DNA of 64,000 nt from DASSLY01 sp035689185 (GTDB taxonomy: Bacteria; Actinomycetota; Actinomycetes; Actinomycetales; Dermatophilaceae): contig DASSLY010000069.1 of assembly GCA_035689185.1 (NCBI GenBank), positions 25,920 to 89,919 of the forward strand, given 5' to 3'. Made by a program: the position numbers and the translations under genes. Below the pieces are notes generated by a model. The model was given only the letters and a program-made list of their open reading frames with translations. It made no database searches and had not been told where the DNA came from. Each line of letters opens with the position of its first letter. Positions within the stretch are counted from its first letter, which is position 1. Positions 51,816 to 60,227 of the stretch are shown piece by piece.

Positions 51816-52537
51816 CGGCCCAGCGCCAGCGCCTGCAGCCGGCTCAGCTCCGCGCAGCCCGCGGTAGCCAGGTCGAGCAGCCCGCCGAGCAGGACCCGGT
51901 CGAACGGGTCTCCCTCGGCGGTGCCCTGCACCTCGACGAAGCGGCCGTCGCCGGTCATCACGACGTTCATGTCCGTGTCGGCGCCGACGTCCTCGGGGTA
52001 GTCCAGGTCGAGCACGGGCACCCCGCCGACCACCCCGACGCTGACTGCGGCCACCGACCCGGACAGCGGCTGCGCCGAGGCCAGGATCGAGCCGCGGCTG
52101 CGGCCGGTCTCCAGGGCGTCGGCCAGCGCGACATACGCGCCGGTGATCGCCGCGGTGCGGGTGCCGCCGTCGGCCTGGAGCACGTCGCAGTCGAGCACGA
52201 TCGTGTTCTCCCCCAGGGCCACGGTGTCGACCACGGCGCGCAGGCTGCGACCGACCAGCCTGGAGATCTCGTGGGTGCGCCCCCCGATCCGGCCCCTGAC
52301 CGACTCCCGCTCCGAGCGGGTGTTCGTGGCCCGGGGCAGCATGGCGTACTCCGCGATGACCCACCCCTGGCCGCTGCCCTTGCGCCAGCGGGGCACCCCC
52401 TCGGTGAACGAGGCGGCGCACAGGACGCGGGTCCGGCCGAACTCCACCAGCACGCTGCCCTCGGCGTGGTCCAGCCAGCCGCGGGTGAACCGGACATCGC
52501 GGAGCTGGTCGGCCGCCCGGCCGTCGTGTCTGGTCAT
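51812..52537 (-). CDS. rph: Ribonuclease PH
   Basis: A 241-residue phosphorolytic 3'-5' exoribonuclease that trims tRNA ends. Motifs include VLCAASFTEGVPRWRKGSGQ, GWVIAEYAMLPRATNTR, LDCDVLQADGGTRTAAITGA and VLDLDYPEDVGADTDMNVVM. The ATG at 52537 (MTRHDGRA) fits the family start; the frame opens further upstream without support. rdgB overlaps its end. A strong hairpin upstream separates it from the MBL gene. Confidence 0.95.
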   Translation of the reverse strand: MTRHDGRAADQLRDVRFTRGWLDHAEGSVLVEFGRTRVLCAASFTEGVPRWRKGSGQGWVIAEYAMLPRATNTRSERESVRGRIGGRTHEISRLVGRSLRAVVDTVALGENTIVLDCDVLQADGGTRTAAITGAYVALADALETGRSRGSILASAQPLSGSVAAVSVGVVGGVPVLDLDYPEDVGADTDMNVVMTGDGRFVEVQGTAEGDPFDRVLLGGLLDLATAGCAELSRLQALALGR

Positions 52538-52596
52538 GGCGCCCAAGGCTAGGCGACGCCCCGCCTTCCCCATGCGGACGCCCCGGAATGCCCCGG

Positions 52597-52637
52597 GGCG
52601 CCCGTTTGGGGGCCCGTCCGGGCCCGAAACGGGCGCC
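52597..52637 (-). terminator. GC-rich hairpin between the MBL gene and rph
   Basis: GGCGCCCGTTT at 52597-52607 pairs exactly with AAACGGGCGCC at 52627-52637, and the loop contains a second GGGCCCG/CGGGCCC dyad. It lies about 60 bp after the MBL gene stop and 60 bp before the rph start, on the leftward strand, so it most likely ends the murI-MBL transcript. Confidence 0.6.
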
Positions 52638-52696
52638 GCGAGGCGTCCGTTTCGGGTGGCGGGTGGCAGGCGGCGGGTGGCGGGCGGTGGGAGCCC

Positions 52697-53464
52697 TCAG
52701 AGGGGGTAGGACGCGCCGGGCTCGGCCAGTTCCACCTCGCCGGGCCAGACGGCGGCAGCCTGCGCCCGGCATACCTGCGGGTCGTTCCACGGCGGTAGGT
52801 GGGTGAGCATCAGCCGTTGAGCGCCGGCGTCGAGCGCTGCCTGCGCGGCGCGCCGTCCGGACAGGTGCACGCCTTCGGCCTGGTCGCGCCCGTCGACGAA
52901 CGCCGAGTCGGTCAGCACCAGGGTCGCGTCCCGGCACAGCGACTGGAGCGCGTCGCAGGCGTCGGTGTCCCCGGTGTAGGCCAGCGCCGCGCCGTCCGCC
53001 TCCACCCGCAGGCCGTAGGCCTCGACCGGGTGCCGGACCCGGTATGCGGTCACCCGGAACGGGCCGAGCGTGAACGCCTGGCCGTCCCCGAGGTCGCGGA
53101 AGTCGAAGGCGGTCGCCAGGCCGTCCGGCTCGGGGAGGTCGTCGTAGGCGCGGTGCAGCCGCTCGGCCGCGCCTGCGGGGCCCCACACGGGGATCCTGCG
53201 GGTCGTCGGCTGCCCGGGGTGGTACTTCTGCGCGACGTAGAGCCCGCACAGGTCCATGCAGTGGTCCGGGTGCAGGTGGGACAGCGCGATGCCGTCGATG
53301 TCGCACAGGCCGATGTGCCGCTGCAGCGGACCCAGCGCCCCGCTGCCGAGGTCGAGCAGCAGCGACCAGGTCCGGCCCTGGTGCTCGCTGCGGACCAGGT
53401 AGCAGGACGCGGGCGAGTTCGGCCCGGGCAGCGACCCGGAGCACCCGACGACGGTGAGCTTCAC
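52697..53464 (-). CDS. MBL-fold metallo-hydrolase (RNase Z-like group)
   Basis: A 255-residue protein. It shows the metallo-beta-lactamase metal motif SHLHPDHCMDL, a second His near GPFRVTAYRVRHPVEAYGLR, Asp in LAYTGDTDACDALQ, and a last His in LTHLPPW. The start MKLTVVGCSGSLPGP is typical of the RNase Z-related group found beside murI in actinobacteria. The substrate may be RNA or a small ester; it lacks the long flexible arm of true RNase Z. It starts 8 bp after the murI stop. Confidence 0.88.
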   Translation of the reverse strand: MKLTVVGCSGSLPGPNSPASCYLVRSEHQGRTWSLLLDLGSGALGPLQRHIGLCDIDGIALSHLHPDHCMDLCGLYVAQKYHPGQPTTRRIPVWGPAGAAERLHRAYDDLPEPDGLATAFDFRDLGDGQAFTLGPFRVTAYRVRHPVEAYGLRVEADGAALAYTGDTDACDALQSLCRDATLVLTDSAFVDGRDQAEGVHLSGRRAAQAALDAGAQRLMLTHLPPWNDPQVCRAQAAAVWPGEVELAEPGASYPL

Positions 53465-53472
53465 GGCATACC

Positions 53473-54279
53473 TCAGCCCACGCTGACCGGCTCGGCCGTC
53501 GCGTGGACGACCTCGGGGCCGAGGAAGCGTCGGGCCAGCCGCTGGAACTCCAGCGGGTCCCCCGTCGTGACGAACTGGTGCGTGGGCGGCGCCAGGTCGT
53601 CCGGGCGCAGCGCGTGGGCGTCCGCGAGGATGCGGTAGACGTCCTTGGCGGTCTCCTCCGCGGACGACACCAGGGTGACCTCCTCACCCATCACGTAGGA
53701 GATGACCCCGGTCAGCAGCGGGTAGTGGGTGCAGCCGAGGATCAAGGTGTCGACGCCGGCCTCGGACATCGGCCGGAGGTACTCGTGCGCCACGTCGAGC
53801 AGCTCCGGGCCGCCAGTGATCCCGCGCTCGACGAACTCGACGAAGCGCGGGCACGGCGAGCTGGTGACAGCCACGTGCGGCGCCGCGGCGAACGCGTCGA
53901 CATAGGCGTGGCTGGTGTGGGTGGCCTGGGTGGAGATGACGCCGACCCGGTGGTTGCGGGTGGCAGCGGCGGCGCGGCGCACCGCCGGGCGGATCACCTC
54001 GATGACCGGCACGTCGTAGCGCTCGCGGGCGTCGTGCAGCATCGCTGCGGACGCCGAGTTGCAGGCGATGACCAGGGCCTTCACGCCCCGGTCGACCAGC
54101 CGGTCAAGGCACTCCAGGGCGAACTCGCGGACCTCGGCGATCGGTCTGGGCCCGTATGGCGTGCGCGCCGTGTCCCCGAGGTAGACCACCGGCTCGTGCG
54201 GCAGCTGGTCGAGCACCGCACGCGCCACGGTTAGCCCCCCGTAGCCGCTGTCGAAGATCCCGATCGGCGCATCTGCCAC
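53473..54279 (-). CDS. murI: Glutamate racemase
   Basis: A 268-residue enzyme that supplies D-glutamate for peptidoglycan. The two catalytic cysteines are in LVIACNSASA and LILGCTHYPLL, and the start PIGIFDSGYGGLTVARAV is diagnostic. I chose the GTG at 54279; another GTG two codons upstream is possible, while the frame to 54366 is longer than the family. It is followed closely by the MBL-hydrolase gene. Confidence 0.94.
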   Translation of the reverse strand: MADAPIGIFDSGYGGLTVARAVLDQLPHEPVVYLGDTARTPYGPRPIAEVREFALECLDRLVDRGVKALVIACNSASAAMLHDARERYDVPVIEVIRPAVRRAAAATRNHRVGVISTQATHTSHAYVDAFAAAPHVAVTSSPCPRFVEFVERGITGGPELLDVAHEYLRPMSEAGVDTLILGCTHYPLLTGVISYVMGEEVTLVSSAEETAKDVYRILADAHALRPDDLAPPTHQFVTTGDPLEFQRLARRFLGPEVVHATAEPVSVG

Positions 54280-54402
54280 GACCACCAAGCCTAGGCCCGC
54301 GCACGGGCCCTTCTGTGAGGTTCTTGTGCCCTGTGCGGTATGACTCCGGACACGTCTCCGTCGCACCGCGCCAAAGATCCAGACGCGCTCCCGAACACCG
54401 GA

Positions 54403-56187
54403 TCAGTCTCGTCGCCGGGCGTCGCTGCCGGGGCTCGCACCTTCATGACTGCTCTCCCGATTTCCTCGGCGAGGGTTCGCTGCCTTGTCCGGTCGGCCAG
54501 CTCGGAACTCCGAACCCGGCCCGTAGGTGACGGACGGACCTCGCTCTGCGGTCGAAGTCTTAGTCAGCAGTCGGCGCTCCACCAGATCCGCCAGGATGCG
54601 GGAGGCCGTCGGGGTGTCGACGTCGAGCATGGTCCGCACGACCTTGCTGTTGACCTGCCCGAGCTCGCGCACGACGTCGATGATCTTGCGGTCGGTGTCG
54701 TCCCCTAACCGCCGGCGGTATGTGACGGCCGTGCCCAGGGCAGCGATTGCCCGATCTCGCAGGCGGTAGACACCTGCCTTCAGATTGGCGGACTCGCGTG
54801 TGCGCTCAATGAGCTCGACCGGAGGGGCCACGAGATGCTGCAGGACAATCTCGACCTCGGCTGAGTCCTTCTGCAGCGTCGTCGCCAGTTGCTCTGCCGT
54901 GACCGTGCGCCTGCCGAGCAGAGCAAGCATGACGAGTAGCGTGTCGGGGTCCGACCGACGTTCGGGCGGAAGTGTCGTGACGAAGCGGGTGACGCTGGCG
55001 TTAGGCGCGCCGCCGTTGAGGGTCACGCTGACCCTGAAGTTGTCTGACTCGAAGGACGGTGGCTGGTGGCCCACCCGCGCCATCTCGGCATACATCCGGT
55101 CGACCCCGACGCCGGCCGTCTCCGCCAGTCCGAGCTGGCGAATCGCGTCGGAGAGCGCGGTGTTCCGCGACCTGGAGCTGACCGTGAGGATGTTCTCCGG
55201 CGTGACGCCGAGGACGAACGCACCGGGCGAGGTCACGGATAGGCGGGTTGGCGAGTGCTCGATCTGGACGATCCCGGTGGACTGGTAGTCACGGTGCATG
55301 AAGGCGTTGACGACAGCCTCGCGGAGCGCCAGGTCTGGCAGGTCTGCGATGAAGAGCTGCTGGCCGTTGGGCAGGTTGATCGGCGTCCGGTCCAGCCGCG
55401 TGTTGATAAGCTCGAAGCACCGCAGCATCGCGGTCAAGCCGGGTCCTGGAAGAACCTGGTTGATGGTCAGTTCACCTGAGCGTGTCCTGCGATGCGCATA
55501 CGATACGAGCGGCCGGGCATCGTCGGCGGCAAAGAGCAAAGCGCCTGCGTTCGTCAGGCTCCCGGACTTCGTCACTAGGCCCAGCCGTCGGAGCAGGTCC
55601 GCGACGGACAGCCCGGCCCAACGAGGCCGTTCCGGGTCGGGGGCTTCGCGAAGCAGCGTCCGAGCATCCTCGATCGCCCGGGCCGACACCGCCTCGATTC
55701 TGACGCCCGACTCGCTTGCGGACCAGTCGTCCCCTCGACGCTCGGCAACCACCGACGCGATACGCGTCGCGCTCATCTGCTCGCAGGACGCACCGACGCG
55801 CTCGGTCGCTTTGCCCTTGACCTGGTGGACGTCCGGGCTCCGCGGCGCGGTGACAACCACGAGCCGCGCTTCCCCCCATCTTTCTTCCGCGACCGTCACG
55901 ATCAGCGAGGGAGTAGTCAACTCGTAGAGGCGGCGCTGAGTGCGGGTGACGTCGAGCGTCGTCCCGACAAACCCAGCGGGCCCGCGCGTCCGGTCGGCGA
56001 CACCGACGACGATCTGCCCTCCTTGCGCGTTGGCGAAGCATGCAGCTGCCTCAGCCAGGTCCCCCAGGGCGTCATCAAGGGAGCGACCCACCGTCTTGAA
56101 GTCCAGGCGGTCGGTCTCCAGGCCCGACGCGGTGGCGCCAGCCTCGATCGCGCGCAGCGCAACGAGTACGGGCTCGGTGAGGCTCAC
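54403..56187 (-). CDS. AlbA_2/Schlafen-type putative DNA-binding protein with ATPase-like domain
   Basis: A 594-residue protein. The N-terminal AlbA_2 domain shows ETDRLDFKTVGRSLDDALGD and CFANAQGGQIVVGVADRTRG. A middle GHKL-like helical/ATP-binding segment (LPDLALREAVVNAFMHRDYQ; PGAFVLGVTPENILT) follows, as in proteins labelled RecG-like. The C-terminal 200 residues hold winged-helix units (SKVVRTMLDVDTPTASRILA). The GTG at 56187 is preceded by GGAG and, 22 bp upstream, by a 20-bp palindrome. These proteins are regulators or defence-like factors with no agreed function. Despite the recG annotation often given, no helicase motifs exist. Confidence 0.8.
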   Translation of the reverse strand: MSLTEPVLVALRAIEAGATASGLETDRLDFKTVGRSLDDALGDLAEAAACFANAQGGQIVVGVADRTRGPAGFVGTTLDVTRTQRRLYELTTPSLIVTVAEERWGEARLVVVTAPRSPDVHQVKGKATERVGASCEQMSATRIASVVAERRGDDWSASESGVRIEAVSARAIEDARTLLREAPDPERPRWAGLSVADLLRRLGLVTKSGSLTNAGALLFAADDARPLVSYAHRRTRSGELTINQVLPGPGLTAMLRCFELINTRLDRTPINLPNGQQLFIADLPDLALREAVVNAFMHRDYQSTGIVQIEHSPTRLSVTSPGAFVLGVTPENILTVSSRSRNTALSDAIRQLGLAETAGVGVDRMYAEMARVGHQPPSFESDNFRVSVTLNGGAPNASVTRFVTTLPPERRSDPDTLLVMLALLGRRTVTAEQLATTLQKDSAEVEIVLQHLVAPPVELIERTRESANLKAGVYRLRDRAIAALGTAVTYRRRLGDDTDRKIIDVVRELGQVNSKVVRTMLDVDTPTASRILADLVERRLLTKTSTAERGPSVTYGPGSEFRAGRPDKAANPRRGNRESSHEGASPGSDARRRD

Positions 56188-56208
56188 AGTTTTCTCCTCG
56201 TTTTGCTT

Positions 56209-56228
56209 TACCCTGAGGGATCAGGGTA
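56209..56228. promoter_or_regulatory. Palindromic operator of the AlbA_2 gene
   Basis: TACCCTGA-GGGA-TCAGGGTA is a perfect 8-bp dyad with a 4-base spacer. It begins 22 bp upstream of the GTG of the AlbA_2/wHTH gene, in an AT-richer patch likely to carry the promoter. Self-regulation by that protein is the simplest reading. Confidence 0.65.
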
Positions 56229-56414
56229 GTACAAAACTCTGGAAGAACCCGGGATCGCCACGGGGGCCCGCCCTGGCGCCCAGGTGTCCTTCTATCTCAG
56301 CACGAGCTTGGTAACCCGCAGTCATCGGCGCCGGTGGAGTCGAACGCCGCGTCAGGCAGCGCACCTGGTCGCGGTCCTCAAGGTGGCGGGGTTCACACCC
56401 TGGCGACACCAAGC

Positions 56415-57005
56415 CTAGCGCGACAGCGCGTGGGCCAGGCTCTCCTGCAGCCAGGTGAGGAAGTCGTAGTACGCGGCCAGCCGCAGCAGGTGCTGCCGCG
56501 GGTCCGGGTCGCCCTCGTCGGAGAGGCTGGTGTGGAGCAGCTCGGCGAGCGCGTCGGCGTCTTCGTCGGTGCGCAGGCCCAGGCGCTCCCCGAGCAGCAG
56601 CCGCACGTCGGTGAGGGCCACCAGCAGCGCGGCGGCCTGGTCCCGGTCCAGCGACACCCGGTCCGAGGCGACCTCCCGCAGCGAGGAGACGGCCAGGTCG
56701 ATGTTCGCGGACTTCTTCTCCCGCAGGCCCTGCTCGGTGAACCGGCGGAACTCCGCGGCGACCTCGGCGTCCCCGCGGTGCCCGGCGGGCAGCAGCCGGT
56801 CCAGCGCCGGGTCGCGCGGCGCCTGATCGGCGTCGGCGACCCCGAACGAGCCGACCAGGTCCTCGAAGGGGTCCCCGGTGTCCGCGACCTCGGCCGGGGC
56901 GAGGAACACCCGGGTCTGCTCCAGTAACCCGACCACGACCTCACGCTCCGCCTCGTCGAGCCGGCCGACGACACGAGCGCCCTTGCGCGAGAACGCCTTT
57001 GCCAC
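56415..57005 (-). CDS. DUF2017 domain protein
   Basis: A 196-residue helical protein of the DUF2017 family, which in actinobacteria regularly follows clpS. Recognisable parts are VVGRLDEAEREVVVGLLEQT, DPALDRLLPAGHRGD, EFRRFTEQGLREKKSANID and a final LTWLQESLAHAL. The function is unknown, perhaps linked to ClpS-guided proteolysis. It starts just after the clpS stop. Confidence 0.9.
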   Translation of the reverse strand: MAKAFSRKGARVVGRLDEAEREVVVGLLEQTRVFLAPAEVADTGDPFEDLVGSFGVADADQAPRDPALDRLLPAGHRGDAEVAAEFRRFTEQGLREKKSANIDLAVSSLREVASDRVSLDRDQAAALLVALTDVRLLLGERLGLRTDEDADALAELLHTSLSDEGDPDPRQHLLRLAAYYDFLTWLQESLAHALSR

Positions 57006-57296
57006 CTACTCGTCCTTTTCGAACGTGGCCCACAGGCCGTACCCCTGCAGCGCCTCGGTGTCGACCTCCATCTGCTCTCGCGGCCCGTTCGACACCACCG
57101 CCTTGCCCTTGTGGTGCACGTCCAGCATCAGCCGCTCGGCCTTCTTCTTCTCGTAGCCGAAGTAGGTCTGGAACACGTACGTCACGTAGGACATCAGGTT
57201 GACCGGGTCGTTCCAGACGATGGTGACCCACGGCCGGTCGAGGGCCACCTCGGAGGTGGTGGCCTCCGTCGGCGCCTCCACCGGTGCGATCGACAT
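57006..57296 (-). CDS. clpS: ATP-dependent Clp protease adaptor ClpS
   Basis: A 96-residue adaptor that hands N-degron proteins to ClpAP/ClpCP. The core WVTIVWNDPVNLMSYVTYVF is the ClpS binding-pocket strand and helix, followed by MLDVHHKGKAVVSNGPRE and LQGYGLWATFE. The ATG at 57296 (MSIAPVEAP) matches family length. It diverges from pncB over 58 bp. Confidence 0.95.
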   Translation of the reverse strand: MSIAPVEAPTEATTSEVALDRPWVTIVWNDPVNLMSYVTYVFQTYFGYEKKKAERLMLDVHHKGKAVVSNGPREQMEVDTEALQGYGLWATFEKDE

Positions 57297-57354
57297 GCGC
57301 CCAACAGTATGCCGCGCCGGCACCTCTCTAGGCTGGCCCGGTGAGGCTGGTCCG

Positions 57355-58656
57355 GTGAGCGAGCGGCAGAGCACGGCGCTGCTCACCGACCATTACGAGC
57401 TCACCATGGTCGAGGCGGCGCTGCGCGGCGGTGTCGCCTCGCGCCGGTGCGTGTTCGAGGTGTTTGCGCGGCGGTTGCCGGAGGGCCGTCGCTACGGCGT
57501 GGTGGCGGGCACCGGCCGGCTGTTGGCCGCGCTGGCGGACTTCCGCTTCGGGGAGCAGGAACTGGCTGTCCTGGAGCCGTTGTTGGACCGGCCGACCGTG
57601 GACTTCCTTTCGTCCTACCGTTTCACCGGAGACATCACCGGCTACGCCGAGGGCGACTGCTACTTTCCCTACTCCCCGCTGCTGGTCGTCGAGGGCACGT
57701 TCGCCGAGGCGGTGCTGCTGGAGACCCTGGTGCTGTCCGTGCTCAACCACGACAGCGCGATCGCGGGGGCCGCCGCCCGCATGGTCTGCGCGGCCGCCGG
57801 CCGGCCCTGCATCGAGATGGGGTCGCGGCGCACGCACGAGCAGGCCGCGCCGGCGGCCGCCCGCGCGGCATACCTGGCCGGTTTCGCGAGCACCAGCAAT
57901 CTGGAGGCCGGGCGGCGGTTCGGGATCCCGACAGCCGGCACCAGCGCCCACGCCTTCACCCTGCTGCACGACAGCGAGCAGGAGGCCTTCGCCGCGCAGG
58001 TGGCCAGCCTTGGCCCGGGAACGACCCTGCTGGTGGACACCTATGACGTGCCGGTCGCCATCGAGCGTGCTGTCGCCGCCGCCGGCCCAGGGCTCGGCGC
58101 GGTGCGGCTGGACTCCGGCGACCTGCTGGTCCAGGCCCGGCAGGCACGGGCCCAGCTGGACCGCCTCGGCGCGGCCGGCACGAGGATCGTGGTGACCTCC
58201 GACCTGGACGAGCACGCCATCGCGGCGCTGGCCGCGGCACCCGTGGACGCCTACGGGGTCGGGACCTCGCTGGTGACCGGGTCGGGGCACCCGACGGCGG
58301 GTCTGGTGTACAAGCTGGTGGCGAGGGAGGACCGGTCCGGCACCGTCGTCCCGGTGGCCAAGAAGAGCAAGGACAAGGCATCGGTCGGCGGCCGCAAGCA
58401 AGCGCTGCGACGGCTGCGGGGCGGGGTGGCCGAGGCGGAGGTCGTCGCGGTGGGCCACCGAGCCGACGACGACGGGGACGACCGGCCGCTGCTGGTGCCG
58501 CTGGTCCTTCACGGCGAGGTGGTCGCCGACCTCGGCCTGCAGCCCGCCCGGGCCCGGCACCGCGCAGCCTTGGCCGAGCTGCCGCCGCAGGCCCGCCAGC
58601 TGTCCCGCGGCGAGCCCGCCATCCCGACGGTCTACGAACCGGCGGGGCACGGCTGA
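57355..58656 (+). CDS. pncB: Nicotinate phosphoribosyltransferase
   Basis: A 433-residue enzyme that makes nicotinate mononucleotide for NAD salvage. The start LLTDHYELTMVEAALRGG, the middle EMGSRRTHEQAA, AGFASTSNLEAGRRFGIPTA, GTSAHAF and VRLDSGDLLVQARQAR are typical. The GTG at 57355 lies in the short divergent region with clpS. The nicotinamidase gene follows 28 bp downstream, so both salvage steps are co-expressed. Confidence 0.95.
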   Translation: MSERQSTALLTDHYELTMVEAALRGGVASRRCVFEVFARRLPEGRRYGVVAGTGRLLAALADFRFGEQELAVLEPLLDRPTVDFLSSYRFTGDITGYAEGDCYFPYSPLLVVEGTFAEAVLLETLVLSVLNHDSAIAGAAARMVCAAAGRPCIEMGSRRTHEQAAPAAARAAYLAGFASTSNLEAGRRFGIPTAGTSAHAFTLLHDSEQEAFAAQVASLGPGTTLLVDTYDVPVAIERAVAAAGPGLGAVRLDSGDLLVQARQARAQLDRLGAAGTRIVVTSDLDEHAIAALAAAPVDAYGVGTSLVTGSGHPTAGLVYKLVAREDRSGTVVPVAKKSKDKASVGGRKQALRRLRGGVAEAEVVAVGHRADDDGDDRPLLVPLVLHGEVVADLGLQPARARHRAALAELPPQARQLSRGEPAIPTVYEPAGHG

Positions 58657-58684
58657 GGTCGCGGGCTGGGCTAGCGTCGTTCGG

Positions 58685-59284
58685 GTGAGCCGAACCCCGC
58701 GCCGCGCGCTGATCCTCGTCGATGTCCAGAACGACTTCTGCGAGGGCGGGTCCTTGCCCGTGGCCGGCGGCGCCGAAGCGGCACGTCGGATCGGGGAGTA
58801 CGTCAGCGACCAGGCCGGCTCGTATGCCGCGGTCGTCGCCACCGCGGACTGGCACGACGACCCCGGACCGCACTTCTCCGACCACCCGGACTACGTCGAC
58901 TCCTGGCCGGCGCACTGCCGGGCCGGGACCGATGGGGCGCTGTTCCACCCGGCCGCAGAGCCGGCGTTCGAGCACGTGCAGGCGGTGTTCCGCAAGGGAC
59001 TGGACCGGGCGGCATACAGCGGGTTCGAGGGCAGCACCGCCGACGGGGACCGGAGGGTAGGCCTGGCCCAGTGGCTGCGGGAGCGGGGTGTCGACGCCCT
59101 CGACATCGCCGGCATCGCCACCGACCACTGCGTGCGCGCGACGGCGCTGGACGCCGTCGGCGAGGGCTTCGCGACCCGAGTGCTGCTCGACCTCACCGCA
59201 GGCGTCGCACCGGCCACGACGCGCTCGGCGGTGGACCAGCTGCGGGCGGCGGGCGCCGAGCTGGTCGGGACCCCGCTGGCCTGA
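58685..59284 (+). CDS. pncA: Nicotinamidase
   Basis: A 199-residue isochorismatase-fold amidase that turns nicotinamide into nicotinate. The catalytic triad is visible: Asp in ILVDVQNDFCEGG, Lys in VFRKGLDRA and Cys in GIATDHCVRATAL. Metal ligands lie in TADWHDDPGPHFSDH. It follows pncB by 28 bp; the GTG start agrees with family length. Confidence 0.95.
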   Translation: MSRTPRRALILVDVQNDFCEGGSLPVAGGAEAARRIGEYVSDQAGSYAAVVATADWHDDPGPHFSDHPDYVDSWPAHCRAGTDGALFHPAAEPAFEHVQAVFRKGLDRAAYSGFEGSTADGDRRVGLAQWLRERGVDALDIAGIATDHCVRATALDAVGEGFATRVLLDLTAGVAPATTRSAVDQLRAAGAELVGTPLA

Positions 59285-59318
59285 GGCGGGCCGGCCGCCC
59301 GCCGATAACCTTGTGCTC

Positions 59319-60152
59319 ATGCCGGATCCGCACCCCGCCGAGCCCGTCGAGCAGGCCCAGCCGGCCGAGCGGGCGTTGTTCCACGCCCTGGTCGACGACG
59401 CGTCGGCGATGCGGGCGGGTTCGGCCCTGGACCACGTTCTCGCCGAGCACCTGGCCCGTGGCGCGGAGGGGTTCGCGGACCTGCTCGGGCCGCTGCTGCT
59501 GCCCGCCGCGAGGGCCGACGAGCTGGTGGCGGTGAAACACCGTCGGCCGGTACGCGTGCTGCTGGTGGGCCCGGTCGAGGACGTCCAGCCGGCGCTGCCC
59601 CGGCTGGCCGCAGACGACGCGGTGACCGTCGCCGGGGTGCAGGTTCCGTGGTCCCCCGGCTGGACCCAGCTGCTGGGCGCCGGGGTGCCGGTCTCGGTCG
59701 AAGTCCCCGCCGGTGTGCGCGCCCGCGAGGCAGTGGCCGACATCGGCGCGCACACGTCCGGGAAAGCCGCGGTGCAGGCGGCGCTTCGGGTGGACGCCCC
59801 CGCGGTGCGCGACGTGGCGGCCCTCGCGGCGGCCCTGCGGCAGGCGGTCGACCTCGACCTGGGCTTCCGGGTCACCGGTGAGCTGCCGGTGGCCCGCTCC
59901 GGCGGCGAGGGCCTCGGCCTGCTCAACGTGCTGGCGGCCACCCGGTACGCCCTGGCGCATGCCGCCGAGGTGCCGGAGCTGGCGCGGTGGCTTTGCCACG
60001 ATGAGCAGCAGGACGTGCTCGACGTGGTGACCCGGATGAGCCAGGCGGACGCCAGCGTCGTCCGGGCGTTCTTCACCTCCTACGACGCGACCGCCCCCGC
60101 CGAGGCCGTGCGCGAGCTGGCCCGGCTGCGGCTGGTGGAGGACACCGTCTGA
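59319..60152 (+). CDS. Conserved hypothetical protein after pncA
   Basis: A 277-residue Ala/Leu-rich cytosolic protein. Its first half is helical (LFHALVDDASAMRAGSALDH). The centre has alternating strands (VRVLLVGPVEDVQPALPRLA, VTVAGVQVPWSPGW, VPVSVEVPAG) that suggest an alpha/beta fold. The end is helical (DVVTRMSQADASVVRAFFTS). I do not recognise a family. The ATG at 59319 is the first with protein-like coding; it is 34 bp after pncA. Confidence 0.75.
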   Translation: MPDPHPAEPVEQAQPAERALFHALVDDASAMRAGSALDHVLAEHLARGAEGFADLLGPLLLPAARADELVAVKHRRPVRVLLVGPVEDVQPALPRLAADDAVTVAGVQVPWSPGWTQLLGAGVPVSVEVPAGVRAREAVADIGAHTSGKAAVQAALRVDAPAVRDVAALAAALRQAVDLDLGFRVTGELPVARSGGEGLGLLNVLAATRYALAHAAEVPELARWLCHDEQQDVLDVVTRMSQADASVVRAFFTSYDATAPAEAVRELARLRLVEDTV

Positions 60153-60227
60153 GCGCAGCGGCCGACCGGCCGCGCCCGCTCGGCGGGCCGGCACCGCCCG
60201 GTCATCTCACGGATCAGGTCGTGCGGG

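Noticed and set aside
49632..52001. Plus-strand frame of 789 codons across the molybdoenzyme, rdgB and rph genes
   Set aside because: It crosses three well-defined genes on the other strand and has shadow composition.
56325..56412. tRNA-like sequence ending in a T-arm-like stretch and CCA
   Set aside because: The T-loop lacks the conserved A58, and no matching 5' acceptor strand or anticodon arm could be folded. At most a decayed tRNA fragment.
57956..60076. Minus-strand frame of 706 codons opposite pncB-pncA
   Set aside because: Both genes on the plus strand are unmistakable enzymes; the minus frame is Ser/Arg/Pro-rich noise.
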